A stretch of DNA of 64,000 nt. It comes from Apus apus (Eukaryota > Chordata > Aves > Apodiformes > Apodidae). How positions within the stretch are numbered: position 1 is the stretch's first letter; every line of letters starts with the position of its first letter. Positions 14,101 to 28,300 of this stretch are shown in pieces. A model generated the notes under the pieces. It was not told the DNA's origin and made no database searches. It saw nothing but the letters and a program-made list of their open reading frames with translations. The translations under genes were made by a program, and so were the position numbers. The stretch is taken from positions 39,220,511-39,284,510 of the forward strand of contig NC_067285.1 in NCBI RefSeq assembly GCF_020740795.1, in the 5' to 3' direction.

Positions 14101-17100
14101 CACCCTTCACCATCTGCCGTTCTTCTCCTCACTCTGCTGCGTTCACTTTAATTCATCAGTGAACTAAACATCCCTTCACTAGTGGAATTCTGGTTTGCAG
14201 GCGAGAGTTTTGGCCCACAGAGCCAGTCTGCTGCCACCACAGATGCATCTTTCTCCCTCCAAGATGTTCTGGAGAGCAGCATTTACTACTTCCAGAGCAT
14301 CCATGAAAGCATCGAGCCGACAAGCGACACCTTCAGCTTTTACGTGAGCGACGGCTTCAGCCAGTCCGAGCTGCAGACCATCAACATTACCATCCAGGTA
14401 CACCTGGGCTCTGCCTGCCAGAGCCCTCTCCTTTCACACAGACACTTGGAAAGTGCTCCTCAGCCCTTTGTAATAGGTGGGAAGGGGATTAAAGGGAGGT
14501 TCCTTCCTCCTTTCCTTCCCCCAGTACAGGCACATCGTTTGCCTGTGATACCAGAGAAGAGTTGCCACTTGCAGTCTCTTCCCTGGGGCTTATCCTCCCT
14601 CTTAGAAGCAGTCTTGCTGCTGGGTAGATGTGGAGAGGCTGTGGTAGCCCACTAATGGATATCAGCACCAGTTACCACCATTTGGTAGCTGCTATTTGAT
14701 CAGATGGGCAGTGTTCTGCTCCCTTTGGCCATTTCCCTCCTTTGACTCTGTGCCTTTGGGCCCCGTGCAGCGGCAGAACGATGAGCCCCCAAGGATGGTG
14801 CTGGAGCCTGTCCCAGTGCATGAGGGCTCACGTGTGGTCCTGACCAACGCCTCCCTCAGCCTGCAGGACCTGGACACCCAGAGCAGTGAGCTTGTCATTG
14901 TGGTTACCAAAAGTCCTCAGCATGGTGAGTCCTGGGAGGGTGAAAGAGAATGTCTTTGTGTGGCTGTGTCTTTGTATCTGGGAGATCTGTGTCTCCTGAT
15001 GTGAGAGAGGAGCCTGGCATGTGTATATAGAACACATTTAGTCCATGTTTGGACCAGCAGTTCTCCTCCCCCTCTGCTCTGCCCTGGTGAGACCACATCT
15101 GGAGTATTGTGCTCAGTTCTTGGCTCCCCAGTTCAAGAGGGACACGGAGATGCTGGCAAGAGTCCAACAGAGGCTACAAGGATGATGAAGGGACTGGAAC
15201 ATCTGTCATACAGGGAAAGGCTGAGAGACCTGGGGCTGTTTAGTCTGGAGAAGAGAAGACTGAGAAGGGACCTGATGAATGTCTATCAATATCTGCAGGG
15301 TGGGTGTCAGGACTGGGCCAGTGTCTGTTCAGTGGTGCCTGTGACAGGACGAGGGGAGAGGGCACCAAGTGACAACACAGGAAGTTCCACCTCAAGATGA
15401 GGAGAAACTTGTTTGCTGTGAGGGTGACAGAGCCCTCGGACAGGCTGCCCAGAGAGGCTGTGGAGTCTCCTTCTCTGGAGACTTTCAAACCCCACTTGGA
15501 CACGTTCCTGTGTGACCTGCCCTGGGTGTTCCTGCTGCAGCAGGGGGGTTGGACAAGATGATCTTCAGAGGTCCCTTCCAACCCCTGTCCTTCTATGATT
15601 CAAGAGTTGTCCCTCACTCTCTGTGGGACAGGGGAAAGGGCAACTCCCTGCATTTCCCAGGGGAGTTCCCTTTTGTGTTGCCCCATTTCCTCCGGGGGGG
15701 TTCTCTGCACCGCTTCCCACGTCTCACGTGTGTAGCCACATCCTTACGACTTCCAGCAATGAGCAGGTTATTTCGTTCAGTTTTTCCAGGTAGGCTCTGC
15801 CCACCTGGGTGCACCCCACAGAGGTGGCACACGGAGAGGCTCCACCTGGCTGACTTCTCCCCATCATTTTCACCCCTCTGTTGTCAGGTCACCTCCGCCG
15901 GAGGCAGACGGCTGCGGAGCCCCCGGAGCGTGGCCAGCTGGTGTCCACGGGCTCATCCTTCACCTACCAGGACATTCTGGATGAGCTGATGGTTTACACT
16001 CAGAGTGGTGCTGCAGCACAAACGGACGAGTTTGGCTTCTCCATCACTGATGGTCTCTACAGGCAAACGGGAAAGCTGGAATTCTTCATGGAGCTGCCAG
16101 AGAAGCAGCCACCCACGTTAGCTGTCAACAGGGGCCTGCAGCTCCCAGTTGGTACGGGGAGAGGGAGGAGGATGGTGTTGTTGTGTGGTCCCACCTGAGT
16201 CACTCTGCTGGATTGGCTGAAGCTGTTTCTGGTTTCTTTCTCTGGTCCAGGCTCTGCAGCCTACCTCACAGACCAGCACTTGAAAGCAGCAGCTGTTGAT
16301 TCAGATGACACAATGATTAGATTTGTCATGAGGAGGGATCCCAGTGTGGGTCATCTGCAGTTGACCCAAGTTGATAATCTGGTCCAGATCTCTGTCAAAG
16401 GACCTGTCAAAAGTTTCACCCAGGCTGATATAAATAAAGGTGAGTGTGTGCTTGATTTTAGATGATTATGGCAAGTCATATGTGGCTGATTTAAGGTAGT
16501 CCTGCAAGGAGCAGGGAGTGGGACTCGATGATCCTTGTGAGTCCTCTCCAACATGAGATGTTCTAGGGTTCTGTGGTCTTTATGAGATGGGAAGGATGAC
16601 TTGAAGCCTGGAAGGGAGGGGGAAAGAAGTAAGAAAAGGTTGTTATGTTAGAACAGAAACACATCAAAAAGTTCCCCTCAGCATGAGAAAAAGAATCAAG
16701 AGGAAAAAGTCATGAAACCCAAATCTAGGAGCTCTGTTAAGCCCCAGATCCCTCAGCTGATAGTGCTGGCCTGGTTCCAAATGAAGAATTAAATGATGCA
16801 GCCCATAATAAGCCACCTCTTTTCTGCCTCTCTGCAGGACAAGTGCTGTACAGTCACAAGGAGGGGGATCCTGGTGGTCATTTCGCCTTCACCTTTGACG
16901 TGATCGATGCCAATGGCCACAAACTGACGGACCAGGTTTTTTATATTAGTGTATTAGGTAAAAAAATGGTGCCTGAAGTTCTTTTGGCTGCAGAGCTGGA
17001 GCCTGAGGGCTCCCCACCCCACACCTGCTGCAAATGCTGGTGTAATTCTTGGGGTGCAGTTTTTATTCGTTGTTAATTGGAATGCCTTGGAAGTTTGAGG

Positions 17101-20100
17101 CATGGGAGAGTTCACGGGTGTAAGGATTAGTTCTTTGGCTTCTGACAAACTCACTGGAAGAGACAGAGAAATTCCCCTTGGTATCTTCAGACTGCTTAGA
17201 TTTTCTTGAAGATCTTATAATGTTGCCAGCCCCCCAAATAAGGCCAAGGCCTGGCCTACCTGTTTTGGAATTACCAGTCTGGGAGGTGTTGGTGTGTTTG
17301 TTGGCTTTTGCTTGAGCACAGTTTGATTTGAATCACACCAGGGGCAGGAGGGCCACTCTCTTCTCACTCAGCTTCATATTTAACCCTTTCAGAGGACCGA
17401 TTCCCCCCCTCCATCCTGGCTAACAAAGGGCTGGTCTTGGATGAGAACTCAGCGAAGACCATCACAACCCTCCAGCTCTCTGCCACAGACCAGGACAGCG
17501 AGCCAACCCAGCTGCTGTACAAGGTGACCAGGCAGCCACAGCTGGGGCACCTGGAGCACGTGGCCTCCCCAGGTTAGCAGGGTGGTATTTTGGGAGTTGG
17601 ATACTTCCAGCAGTGAAGCACTGGAGGGCTTTTGAGCCCCAAAGATTGACTGCAGGAAAAATGTGCTTGGGGGGCAGCAACATAGAATTATGTTTCCTGT
17701 TAGAAATCAAGTGGTCATTAACCCAGAGAGTTGGAGAAGAGGGTGAGTGGAGGGAAGGCCTTGATGATCACCAGACCTTCAACACCAGCCTCTTTTCCCA
17801 GCTGTAGCTGGCAGGAAGGGAACTAATCACTGAGTTAGTTTAAAAGGAAGCTACGTTCTGATGTGATGGATACATTGGATCAAGTGGAGGCAGGTGACCA
17901 GTGGTGTTCCTGAGGGGTCAGTACTGGCACCAGAGCTGTTCAACATCTTTGCTGGAGACATGGGCAGTGGGATTGGGTGTCTCCTCAGCAAGTTGCTGAT
18001 GATGCCAAGCTGTGTCATCACTCTAGTGATGTAGTTGACACTCTAGAGGGAAGACAGGCTGGAGAGGTGGGCCAATGCCAACCTCATGGAATTCAACAAG
18101 GTCCAGTGGAAGGTCCTGCACCTGGGTCAGCACAACCCCAGGCACAAATCCAGGCTGGGGGGAGAATTGTGTCCTGGGCTGCTGGGTCAGCACAACCCCA
18201 GGCACAAATCCAGGCTGGGGGGAGAATTGTGTCCTGGGCTGCTGGGTCAGCACAACCCCAGGCACAAATCCAGGCTGAGGGGAGAATTGTGTCCTGGGCT
18301 GCATCAAAAGAAGTGTGGCCAGCAGGGCCAAGGAGGGGATTCTGCCCCTCTCCTCTGGTGAGACCCCACCTGGAGTGCTGTGTCCAGCTCTGGAGCCCTT
18401 AGCACAGGAAGGACATGGAGCTTTTGGAGAAGGTCTAGAGAAGGAAGCCCCCTCCCTGGAGGTGTTGAAGGCCAGGTTAGATGAAGCTTTGTGCAGTCTG
18501 GTCTAGTGGGAGGTGTCCCTGCTCATAGCAGGGAGGTTTGAACTAGATGTTCTTCTAGGTCCCTTGTGAACTTCACCATTCTATGATTCTATGAATTCTG
18601 GTAGTTTAGGGAGGTGAGGTTGGTGAAACTCAGAAAATCATTACCTGCAAATGTGATCTGAATTTGAGAGTTGCCTTCCATGCCCACTGACACTGTGAGT
18701 GTCCTCCCCCTCTCTGAGCAAGCAGTCTAAATTTATGCTCTTCTGATATAGATTATACTCCCAGAAGGTTACATTTCTTCTTGGAATTAGGTCTCTCATC
18801 AACATGAGATGAAAATGGAAATACCTGCTGTGTATTTTCAAGATGTGGACAGTCCCTGTACAGCCTGGGGTTAGTGCATGGTTTGCCTCATCTTCTCACA
18901 CTGAAAATTGTCCTCTGACAAGGGTAGGAGTAAGGAATGGAAGTTACAATAAGCAAAAACCCCCTGCCAAGAGAAAAATTTAAAACTTGCAATATTTTTG
19001 TTTTAAGTTGCAAACTGAACAGTGCGTCTTGTACTTTGGGGACCTGAAAGAGTTAGATTAAAGATTTTATCCCTCCTGTTACTGAAACATTCATGAATGA
19101 TTCTGACAGAGGCTACGAGGGTGATGAAGGGACTGGAACACCTGCCTGATGAGGAAAGGCTGAGAGACCTGGGGCTGTTCAGTCTGGAGAGGAGAAGACT
19201 GAGGGGGGATCTAATTAATGTCTATAAATACATGAGGGCAGCAAGAAGGCAGGACAAGCTCCTGTCACTTGTGCCCTGTGACAGAATGAGGAGCAATGGA
19301 TTCAAACTGGAGCCCAGGAAGTTCCACCTCAACATGAGGAAGAGCTTCTTCACTGTGAGGCTGACAGAGCCCTGGGCCAGGCTGCCCAGAGAGGTTGTGG
19401 AGTTTTCTTCTCTGGAGACTTTCCAGACCTGTCTGGATGCCTTATCTGAGTGATAGTTTGGTTTTGGTCCTGCTCTGGCAGAGGGGTTGGACTTGATGAT
19501 CTTTAGAGGTCCCTTCCAACCCCTAATATTCTGTGATTCCAATTTCTGTGCTTTTTCATGTCTGTGGTGGACTAAGAAAGATAGAGAGTCACACACTCTG
19601 AAAGGGTTGTTCTTATCTTTTAAATGACCTAAACCTAAGGAGGGGGTACTGGAGCATTCAAAAGAGAGCACAAACCTTAAAAGCTAATGAGCTCTGAGGG
19701 AGGCTTGGCTGATCATCCAGGTTGGGCTCATTTCTTTGTTGCAGATCCTGGTATCTTGTGTTGGGTGGCCAGTACTTGTCAGTAACCATTTAGTGAACAA
19801 CTTTTTGTCAGGGTTTTGGTTCTTCTTAAGAGCAATAAAATTATTGAATGCAACAATGAGACTTAAAGGCTCAAGTGCTTTTTAAAATGCCTTCGGTGTC
19901 TGTGTCACACTGAGCAGCCTGTAAAGGTGGCCCTCAAAGTCAGTGTTGAGAAAGAGGCTTCATCGGTTCTAAATGCAGGGGTGCAAGGAAGGGAAGAGAG
20001 CAGAGTCTTTGAAGGCATTTTTGAAAAGTGCAGGAAACGTTTTGCTCCTACTCAGTGATGCCACGACTGGATCAGTCCTGCACAACAGTGAAAATCCAAG

Positions 20101-23100
20101 TGTTCCATCTCCCGTTTTGCTCAGAGCTTCTGCTCTGACGAGCCCATCCCCAGCTGGGTGTCCTGCCAGTGTGAGGTGCCATCCTTAAAGTGTACATCTG
20201 GGAGGAAGTCTGTACTTCTTGTTGCAAAAGAGCTGCCACTCCATTCCCTTCAAAGTTGTTGAACTGAGTTTTTAGGAGGCTCCATGCCAGCTCAGTCCCT
20301 GGCTCAGCTGAGGTTCATGGTACAGCCTGATCTGGAGCAGAGCAAGCCAAGAATGAGCCTTCATGGCTAGATAAGTCCAGCTCCCCGTATTTTGCCTTAC
20401 CTCACTCTTCCTATTGCACATTTTCCCCCATTGTTCTTTTGGTAGGGACAAGAATTAGTTCCTTCAGCCAGGCAGACCTGGCCTCTGGCAGCATCCAGTA
20501 TGTCCACACCAGTGACACTGAGAAGCACACGGACGCGTTCACCTTCTCTGTGTCTGATGGAAGGAACCAGGTGAGTCCCAGCACGGTTTTTGGCCTGAGC
20601 CAGAGCAGGCTCTTGACTCTGTAGGATGTGATGGGAGTCAGTTTTCCTCCTGTGCAGTTTGGCAGTGGTGGGTGCTCTTGCTTCCTTTGCTGTGGCAGAT
20701 CCTCCATTCCACAGGGAGGGGAGCGAGCCCTGGGGAGGTCAGGGTGAGCCCCCTGCCATGTGGCCTCATGATAAACTACTGGTTTGCCAGGATTTCAGTG
20801 TCTGGTTTTCATCTGCTTACCAATTGCTCCTGGAGCTCAGCTGTGATCCAGTGCACTGGTGGTGCACCCAGAAGCACAGTTAGACCCTTGGGAAATGTCT
20901 CCTTCCTACTTTCTGAAAGAGAAAGGTCATTGCTGCAAATAACACAGAGTAGAATGAGGGAGGGAAAAGTGGATGTCCGTAAATGTCACAGAAGGAGGGA
21001 GAATCAGTTAGTGGAGAGGGATAGGAGAGGTCATGTTTGCATGATCTGAGCTTAGAAGCTCATATTTACTCACTAGGCAAGGCCAAAAGGAAGCCAAGTG
21101 GACCCCCAGGGTCTGCGTAGAGCGTTCCTGTTTCAATGGAGCTGCACTCTTGGCAGGCTGGATTCATCCAAAGAGGCTTTTCCTTCTGTTCCAGGCCAGC
21201 CAGACATTTGACATCACCATAAACCCCGTGGATGACTCCTTGCCCATCGTGCAGAGCCTGGGCTTGACCGTTCAGGAAGGGGTGAGAAAACCCATCACAG
21301 AGTTTGAGCTTAAAGCCACGGACGCTGACACGGAGGTAAGGCAGGACCCCTCCCCCTGGCCCCCTCCCTCCCCTCTTCTGCTGCACATCTGGGCTGTCAG
21401 AAAAAGAGGCTTGTGCTCAAAGAGACAGATGATAGCAACCATCATCTCTCCCTGTGGTGATAGCCTCTCTGACCACAACAGCAAACAGCCTGGGGGGTGG
21501 GGGGCCCAGTTGGTATTGAAAGAGGTGGAGTGTTGGAGCAAAGCCCCAGCTTGAGAAGTGGCTTCCTCTGGGCTTCTCTCTCAGACACACAAGCAACAAA
21601 CCTGTGAAGGAAACATTTAGAAGTTGTGATCAGAGCTAATCCTTGCCCTGTCCCACCTTCTTTCTGAACGTTGTGGATTTGAACTGAGCTCATGTCCAGC
21701 CTTGGCATTGAGTTTGTGCCTGACACAGATGAAAATGGCATTGCCTCTTCGTCCTCCTGGGTCTGGCTGGAGACCCAGGGTCTCCTGGTGGCTCTACCTC
21801 ACTGTGCTGTGGTTTCCCTGGAGCCAGAGAGCTCCTGGCTGCCTGCTATTGCCCTGAGCCAAAGATCCTGCCCCAAAAGGCACCCCTGCTGCCACCCCCA
21901 CGGAAGTGACAAGGGGCACATTGCCTAGAGTGGCTGCAGAATGGGGGACTGCTCTGATGTTCAAGGAGTTGAGTTGTCACAAGGGCAGGAGCTGCCCCAG
22001 AGCAGCCAAAGCAATGGTTTGGTGTGATGTGTCCAGCCTAGATAGGTTTGGTTTGTATATGACCACCTGGGGAGAGGGTTAAAGATAGGGCAGGGCTTGG
22101 GTTTACTCAATCCAGTGTAGGGTGCAGCTTTTCAGCCCCTGGTTGGAAACACTGTGCTAGAAAAACTGGGCATAGAGTTCCTCTCCAGGCATCTGGAGCT
22201 GGAAGGACCAGGCCCTGGGGTCATGACACCAGCTTTGCCACTCTGTCTCCTTACTGCAGGCTGAGTCAATTACCTTCACCATCATCCAGCCCCCCCGGCA
22301 CGGCCTGATCGAACGCAGCAGCAACGGGCAACGCTACCACCAAGCCACCACCTTCACCATGGATGACATCTACCAGAACCGTGTCAGCTACAGCCACGAT
22401 GGCAGCAACACACTGGAGGATGGCTTCACCTTCACCGTGTCTGATGGGACCAATCCCTTCTTCATTATGGAGGACAAGGGGAAGAAGGTAAGGGGAGGAG
22501 AACAAGTCTTGTGAGGAGCGGCTGAAGGAGCTGGGGTTGTTTAGTCTGGAGAAGATGAGGCTGAGGGGAGACCTTCTTGCTCTCTACAACTGCCTGAAAG
22601 GAGATTGGAGTGAGGTGGGGGTTGTTCTCTTCTCCCAAGTAATTGGCAGGACAAGAGGAATTGGCCTCAAGTTGCTCCAGGTTAGACTGGATGAGGAACA
22701 ATTTCTTTACTGAAAGAGCGATCAAGCATTGGAACGGGCTGCCCAGGGAAGTGGTGGAGTCACCAGCCCTGGAGGTGTTCAAAAAACATGTAGACATGGC
22801 ACTTTGGGACACAGTTTAGTGGGCATGGTGGTGTTGGGCTGAACGTGGGTCTTGATGATCTTAGAGGTATTTTCCAACCTTAGTGATTCCACCAGAAAGG
22901 TTGTGAGGGAGACCTTCTCTAGGTAGCAGAAAGCCACCTCCTGGCAGAGAGGGGGAGTCTTAGCTGCTGTTGCTCCCCTGAAGATGAGGGCTGAGTATTC
23001 TCAGGATGCCATTTACTTCCTCCCTGGTGTACCAGCCTTTGTGTGTGCGAAGTCCTCCCCAGGACCTTGATTTGAAAAGAGCTGAAATGAACAAAGCTGT

Positions 23101-25300
23101 TGATAAGGTGGATGAGGGTCTGACTCCCAAAGTAACAGCCCTCTCTCTGAACTTTGGTCAGGTTGTGACAGCAGCACCTCAGCGTTTCAAGGTGGACATT
23201 CTCTCTGTGGATGATGGGACACCCAGGATTGTCACCAACCTGGGTTTGCAGTGGCTGGAGTACATGGATGGCAAGGTAACTGCCTGCCTGGGTTCAGCTT
23301 AGATGGTTTCTCAGGCTGTTCAGGAGAAGGAACTTCAGAGGAGAACATCCTAATCCTTTAGCATTTTTGGTTTTTTTGTGACAGAAGTGTTCCTCTGTGC
23401 CCATGAACTGTCTTGGAAAAGGCAGAGGTGTCCAGATTGCTTCCTGGACTCTCTCCTTCTCTCTCATCAGCTGGACCATCAAGCTTGGCTCTTCTCAGCT
23501 CTTGCATGAGCAGCCCCCCTTCCTGGGCAGACACATCCTACCCCTTGTCCCTCCTCCCCAGGGTGTGTTTTCAGCTTTGCTGATGGTGGAGAAGTCTTGA
23601 TGATGTGCCACAGAGGCCATGGTAGAGATACCTGGTTTTCAGAGACGTGCTGCGTAGGGATTGCTTGCTGTGCCTGCCTTTGTTTTGCTGAAGTCCAAAC
23701 AACACCCCAGGAAAGTCTCTCTCTCGTGCTTAGTTTTGAAGGTCCAGCAGTAGCTGCAAAGAAGTAGAATCACAGGACCACAGAAGGCTTGGAAGACACT
23801 GTAATAAGAAATTGTATGAAGCAGTGGCCATCTCAGCTCAAATTCTTGATTTCAGCAAAAGCCCTGCAGGCTCAGGCAGCTCAGTTCTCTCTTTATCTCC
23901 TGCTGTTAAAGGTGTTTTCTTTTGAAAGAGAAGGCAACATGTGGTGGAACCGAGGCACATCCCTAGGAGGTCAACTGGAAGAAGGACAAGCTCAGGCTTA
24001 CAGCCAGCATGAGCTGTCCTGGCTGAAGCCTTCAACTGGAGGCTGTTGGCAAATGTTTTTGGCAGAGCCAGGCCTCTCCCGAGCCTCAGCAGGGCTCAGG
24101 GAGCAGTGGTTTCCAGGAGAAACCAAAAGGTCTGTCACGGCTTTTCAGCCCAGCTAGACAGAGCTGGGCAGCCTGCTCAGAATTTGCTTTTTCCTTGAGC
24201 CACAGTGGGTTTTGGTTCAACAAACACCGTTTTTCAGAGGGATGGTTGGGGCTTTTTTGGAGGACCAGTCAATCAGGCGTGCCCTGCTGGATCTCCTGAG
24301 CTTTAATCCCTTGGTTTGGCTTTAATCCAGGCGACCAATCTCATCACTAAGAAGGAATTACTGACGACAGATCCTGACACAGATGACAAACAGCTGATCT
24401 ATGAGATAACGGCCGGCCCCAGAAATGGCTACGTGGAGAACAAGCTGAAACCAGGGACAACTGTGACCACCTTTACACAGGGTACGGAGTTGGCCGGTGG
24501 CTTTTTTACCTTCAGCTGCTTCAGTTTGTCAAGATAGCTTGTTTGTGAGGGTGAAAAAGGTGGCAGGGGAGAAGGCAGGGGACAAACCTCAAAGATGTGT
24601 CAGAAATAAGACTTGAACCTTGCTTTCAAGTGGAGATGTCCACCTGTGTGTTGTAGCACACCCAGGTTCTCCAGACTTGTTAGAGCTGGAGATTCAACTT
24701 GGGACACTAAAGGGGAGTTGTAGATTGTGCATGTGGATCTCATCCTCTGGCTGAAGCCTGGCAAAGCTGTACTGCTGAAAGTCAGAGAGGCCAAACCATC
24801 CCAGCAGTGAGAAGGTGCCAGCTTATAGAGAAGAGATCAAATATGTGCTGCCCAGGCAAATTCACGTTTCTTGCGCTTCATCAAAGCTACTTTAAATTTA
24901 CCTTATTTTTAAGTAAGAGCCACTATGGATAAAGACTAGGCAAGGGACTGTCTTGTCACAGCTTGTAGGCTGGCTTCTACCACTGGTGAGACCAAGGAAG
25001 GTAGAAAAGCTGCTGCAGCATAAAAGGGCATGTGGAGAGCCCAATCCTTGCAGCTTTGTGGATGGATGTCTCCATGCTACTCGTCTCTAAAAGTGCTGTT
25101 GAATTTCTGAGTTGGTTCATGGGATGTCTCCCCCTGACAGAGGATGTGAACCAGGGCCTCATTCAGTACGTGATGCATGAGGAGAAGGTTCAGGAGACCA
25201 TGGACAGCTTCCAGTTCCTAGTGAAGGACAGCAAACCCAACGTGGTCAGTGGGAACATCTTCCACATCCGGTGGTCTCTCCTCAGCTTCGCATCCACCAG
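2110..25300 (+). CDS. FREM2-like: FREM2-like gene: CSPG-repeat segment (exons 1-22 of the window)
   Basis: Exons: 2110-2226, 5591-5705, 6178-6315, 6734-6766, 7989-8123, 9268-9447, 10224-10471, 11904-12052, 12177-12339, 13096-13231, 14201-14397, 14771-14924, 15888-16151, 16251-16439, 16838-16957, 17393-17572, 20446-20570, 21195-21335, 22260-22487, 23162-23275, 24331-24481, 25141-25300. Each CSPG (NG2-like) repeat carries one copy of the signature F-[ST]-x-x-D-[ILV] (FTQADI, FTYEDI, FTMEDI, FSLQDV, FTYQDI, FTQADI, FSQADL, FTMDDI, FTQEDV), and I count exactly nine. Most are followed by a 'F-x-F-x-V-x-D-G' strand (for example FTFSVSDG) and then a 'V-D-D-x-x-P' linker. The first exon (2110-2226) carries only the end of an earlier repeat (FNVAVLP...) and is the least certain, though its phase and splice sites fit. 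These repeats are extracellular and are thought to mediate matrix interactions. No exon was found in 1-2109. Confidence 0.85.
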
Positions 25301-28300
25301 GTAAGTGGCATGGGGTTTACAGCCCTCTTCTGACAGGTGGGGTCCTACCTGGGAGAAGGCAGGAGAAGTGCCCACCAGGACCAACCTCCAGGCAGGGTTG
25401 CAGAACATCTGCCACCTGCCCAAATGCCCCATTATTGGCATCCCTCAGTTTTTTCCCACAGAGGCAACAATCAGCCTGAGTCCGCGGTGCTGGGTGTCAG
25501 CCTCAACACAGGGGGTTTGCTCCCTGACACAGCTCAGATTTAATTAGCCAGGAAGGTTAGAACTGCACCCCCTTGCTTTCTAAATTCCTGCTGCAATAGA
25601 GGAGCCTTGGTGTGGCTGGATCCCGTCCTGTATGTGTCACAACTCAGACTGGGCAGCCCAGGGAGATGAGGACTGAACCCCCTTGTTTTCTAGACTTCCC
25701 TCAGAGAGGAGCCAGGTGCAGCTGGGCCCAAAATCCTTCTCTCAGACCTGATCTTTTCCCAGAGAGAGTAAATGTGTTACAGTCCGAGCAAAAGCTCGAC
25801 CCTCCAATTCCCCTTGGTCAGGTGCAGGTGCAGCGACACACAAGGTCTGCTTCTAACAAATAACACATTTATTGCACTAGTAGGAGTTGACATTGAGCAA
25901 CCTAAACAAAACCACCCGCATGTATATATATTAAGTCAGAAAAAGGGGATGAGAAGAAAAAGGTGAGAGGGGGGAGAAAGAGAGAGAGAGAAAGAGAGAT
26001 AAAGAGGACAGGAGAATCACCAGTCCTGGATCCAGCCTTGTTGGTCCAGCCAACGGGGGAGGGTCGGTGTCGATGGTCAGTGTAGGGGAAACTCCCCCAG
26101 CCCACCATTGCAGCCCCCTGCTTTATAGGCCTAGAATCTTGGTTTGACGCTCCCCAGCCTGCTCTTTGTGCCTGCTTGGTGTGTTTGCAGCTACCCGGTG
26201 AGGGAGAGCGCGGGCTCGGTGAGCGTGGCCGTCCGGCGGGTGGGCAACCTCAACCAATACGCCATCGTCCTGTGCCGCAGCCAGCCCGGCTCCGCCACCC
26301 CCGGCTCCCGGCCCGGGGAGCACGACTACCTGGACTACGTGGGGCAGGTAGGCTGGGGACAGCAGGGGAAGGGGGAGGTCTGACCATCCGTGCCCTCCAA
26401 CCCGGGTGGAAGAACTGAGAAGAACTGATCCAAAAAAAAAAAAAAAAGAAAAAGCCCACAGAGGAGACTCGCATTTCCGTTCGAAGAAACCCGCAGTTTG
26501 TTTGCTTTTTGAAGGAAGGCTCTTTTTTTTTCACCCGTTTTCTTTTCTGTTGGGAGGTGGGCTTTGCTGCAGCGTTCGCTGACTGGGCTGGGTTGGAAAG
26601 GATCTTCAAGATCTAGTTCCAACCCCCCTGCATGGGCAGGGACACCTCCCACCAGCCCAGGCTGCTCCAAGCCCCATCCAACCTGCCCTTCAACACTGCC
26701 AGGGATGGGGCAGCCACAGCTTCCCTGGGCAGCCTGGGCCAGGGTCTCACCACCCTCACAGCAAAGAATTTAATCCTAAAACCTCCTCTAAATCTCCCCT
26801 CTTCCGTTTTGAAACCGTTCCCCCTCATCCTCTCACTCCCTCTCCTTGTAACAGGCTGCAGATATCACAGACTTGCCTGTGTGGGAATGCCCATCCTGAT
26901 GGTGCAAAGGACTAAAACCGTGGCTGAGCTCAGGAGGGGTCGGGACCTCTGCAGGGCACGTACTGCTCCCAGTTTATCCTTGCTTAAGCTTGGTGTTTGG
27001 TGCTGCCCGTGCACAAGGTTTTTGACTCGGGCCAAGGGTGAGGCAGGAGGGAGAGAAAGTTTCGGACCCAGGTCCCAAGAGAAGCAGCAGCCCCCTTTGC
27101 TGCCTTCCAGGTGCAGTTTGAGGAGCAGGAGGACACCAAGGCCTTCACCATCGTCATCAATGATGACAGTGTCTTTGAGAACATGGAGAGCTTCACCGTG
27201 GAGCTCAGCACGCCGGCCTACGCCCTGCTGGGGAACGTCACCCGGGCCACTGTCACCATCACAGATGCTGAGGACCAGCCCACCCTGCAGTTTGACAGGA
27301 AGATCTACCACGTCAGCGAGAGCGCCGGGGTCCTCTCAGCTCCTGTGGAACGGAGAGGTGGGTCAAGCTGGGCAGAAGGGCTTTGGGTGCTGCTGTCAGT
27401 GCAGCGAGCAGAGTCTGACCCCCCTGGCAGAGAAGGGTGCGTGGGGAGCCCTCGGAGGCTGTGGCCATCAGGCAGCTGGGGAAAGAGAGAAGTGGGCAGG
27501 AGGATGATCCTGTGCACGGCTTCGAGTTCTGCACGTGGCAGATGGCAGAAGCAGTTTGGTGCCCGTGTCCTGCAGTCCTGACCTTGTGACCAGGATTACT
27601 GCAGGTGGGTTCTGCAGTCTGTGCCTTTGCCAGGCTGAGGGTACACACTGAATCCTGGGGACAGGCAAATAACAACGACCCCCCCCAAACAGGTGGTGTT
27701 CCTCGGGGTTTGCTTCTCTATGATTTTGAGGTGATTCTTTGGTTTGTTGGGAGGTAGCTTCGTGGCACAACTGCAGCAAGAAGCAGCAGCACGGAGCAGA
27801 TGTTGTATATTTTTTTTAAATCTTTCCCAGCTCTGCTGGAAGATTCATCAGGGCAGTTAAGGCTCCTGACTTTTGGGTTCATTTCTCCGCCAGCACGAGC
27901 AGGAGCCAACCCTTGTAGCTATGTCCTGCTTCCCCTGTGCCCTGTGTTTGATGCTGGGTTTTTAGCAGGCAAGTGCCACCCATTTCCTGGTCACAGCAAC
28001 CCAGATCTGGAGCGTGCCTGCAAGTCACACCTCAGCCAGCTTGTCTGGAAGTGTGGGAGCAGGGGTGCTGGGTGTTTTTTTATTCCTCCCCCCCCTTTTG
28101 CTGAATGCTGCTTGGTTCGTTAAGGGAATGGTGTCTCCACCAAAGAGAGCAGAAGTATTTCCACAGAGTTACGGGGTGGTTTTTTTTTTTTTGTTCCTCT
28201 TGGTCTCAGGAGATACCAGCACCATGGTGTCCGCCATCTGCTACACTGTCCCCAAGTCAGCCAAGGGCAGCAGCCTTTCTATGCTGGAACCCGGCTCCGA

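Noticed and set aside
18122-18301. Regular 60-bp repeats suggesting a CRISPR-like array
   Set aside because: The units abut directly with no spacers, and lie inside a CR1 in a vertebrate intron.
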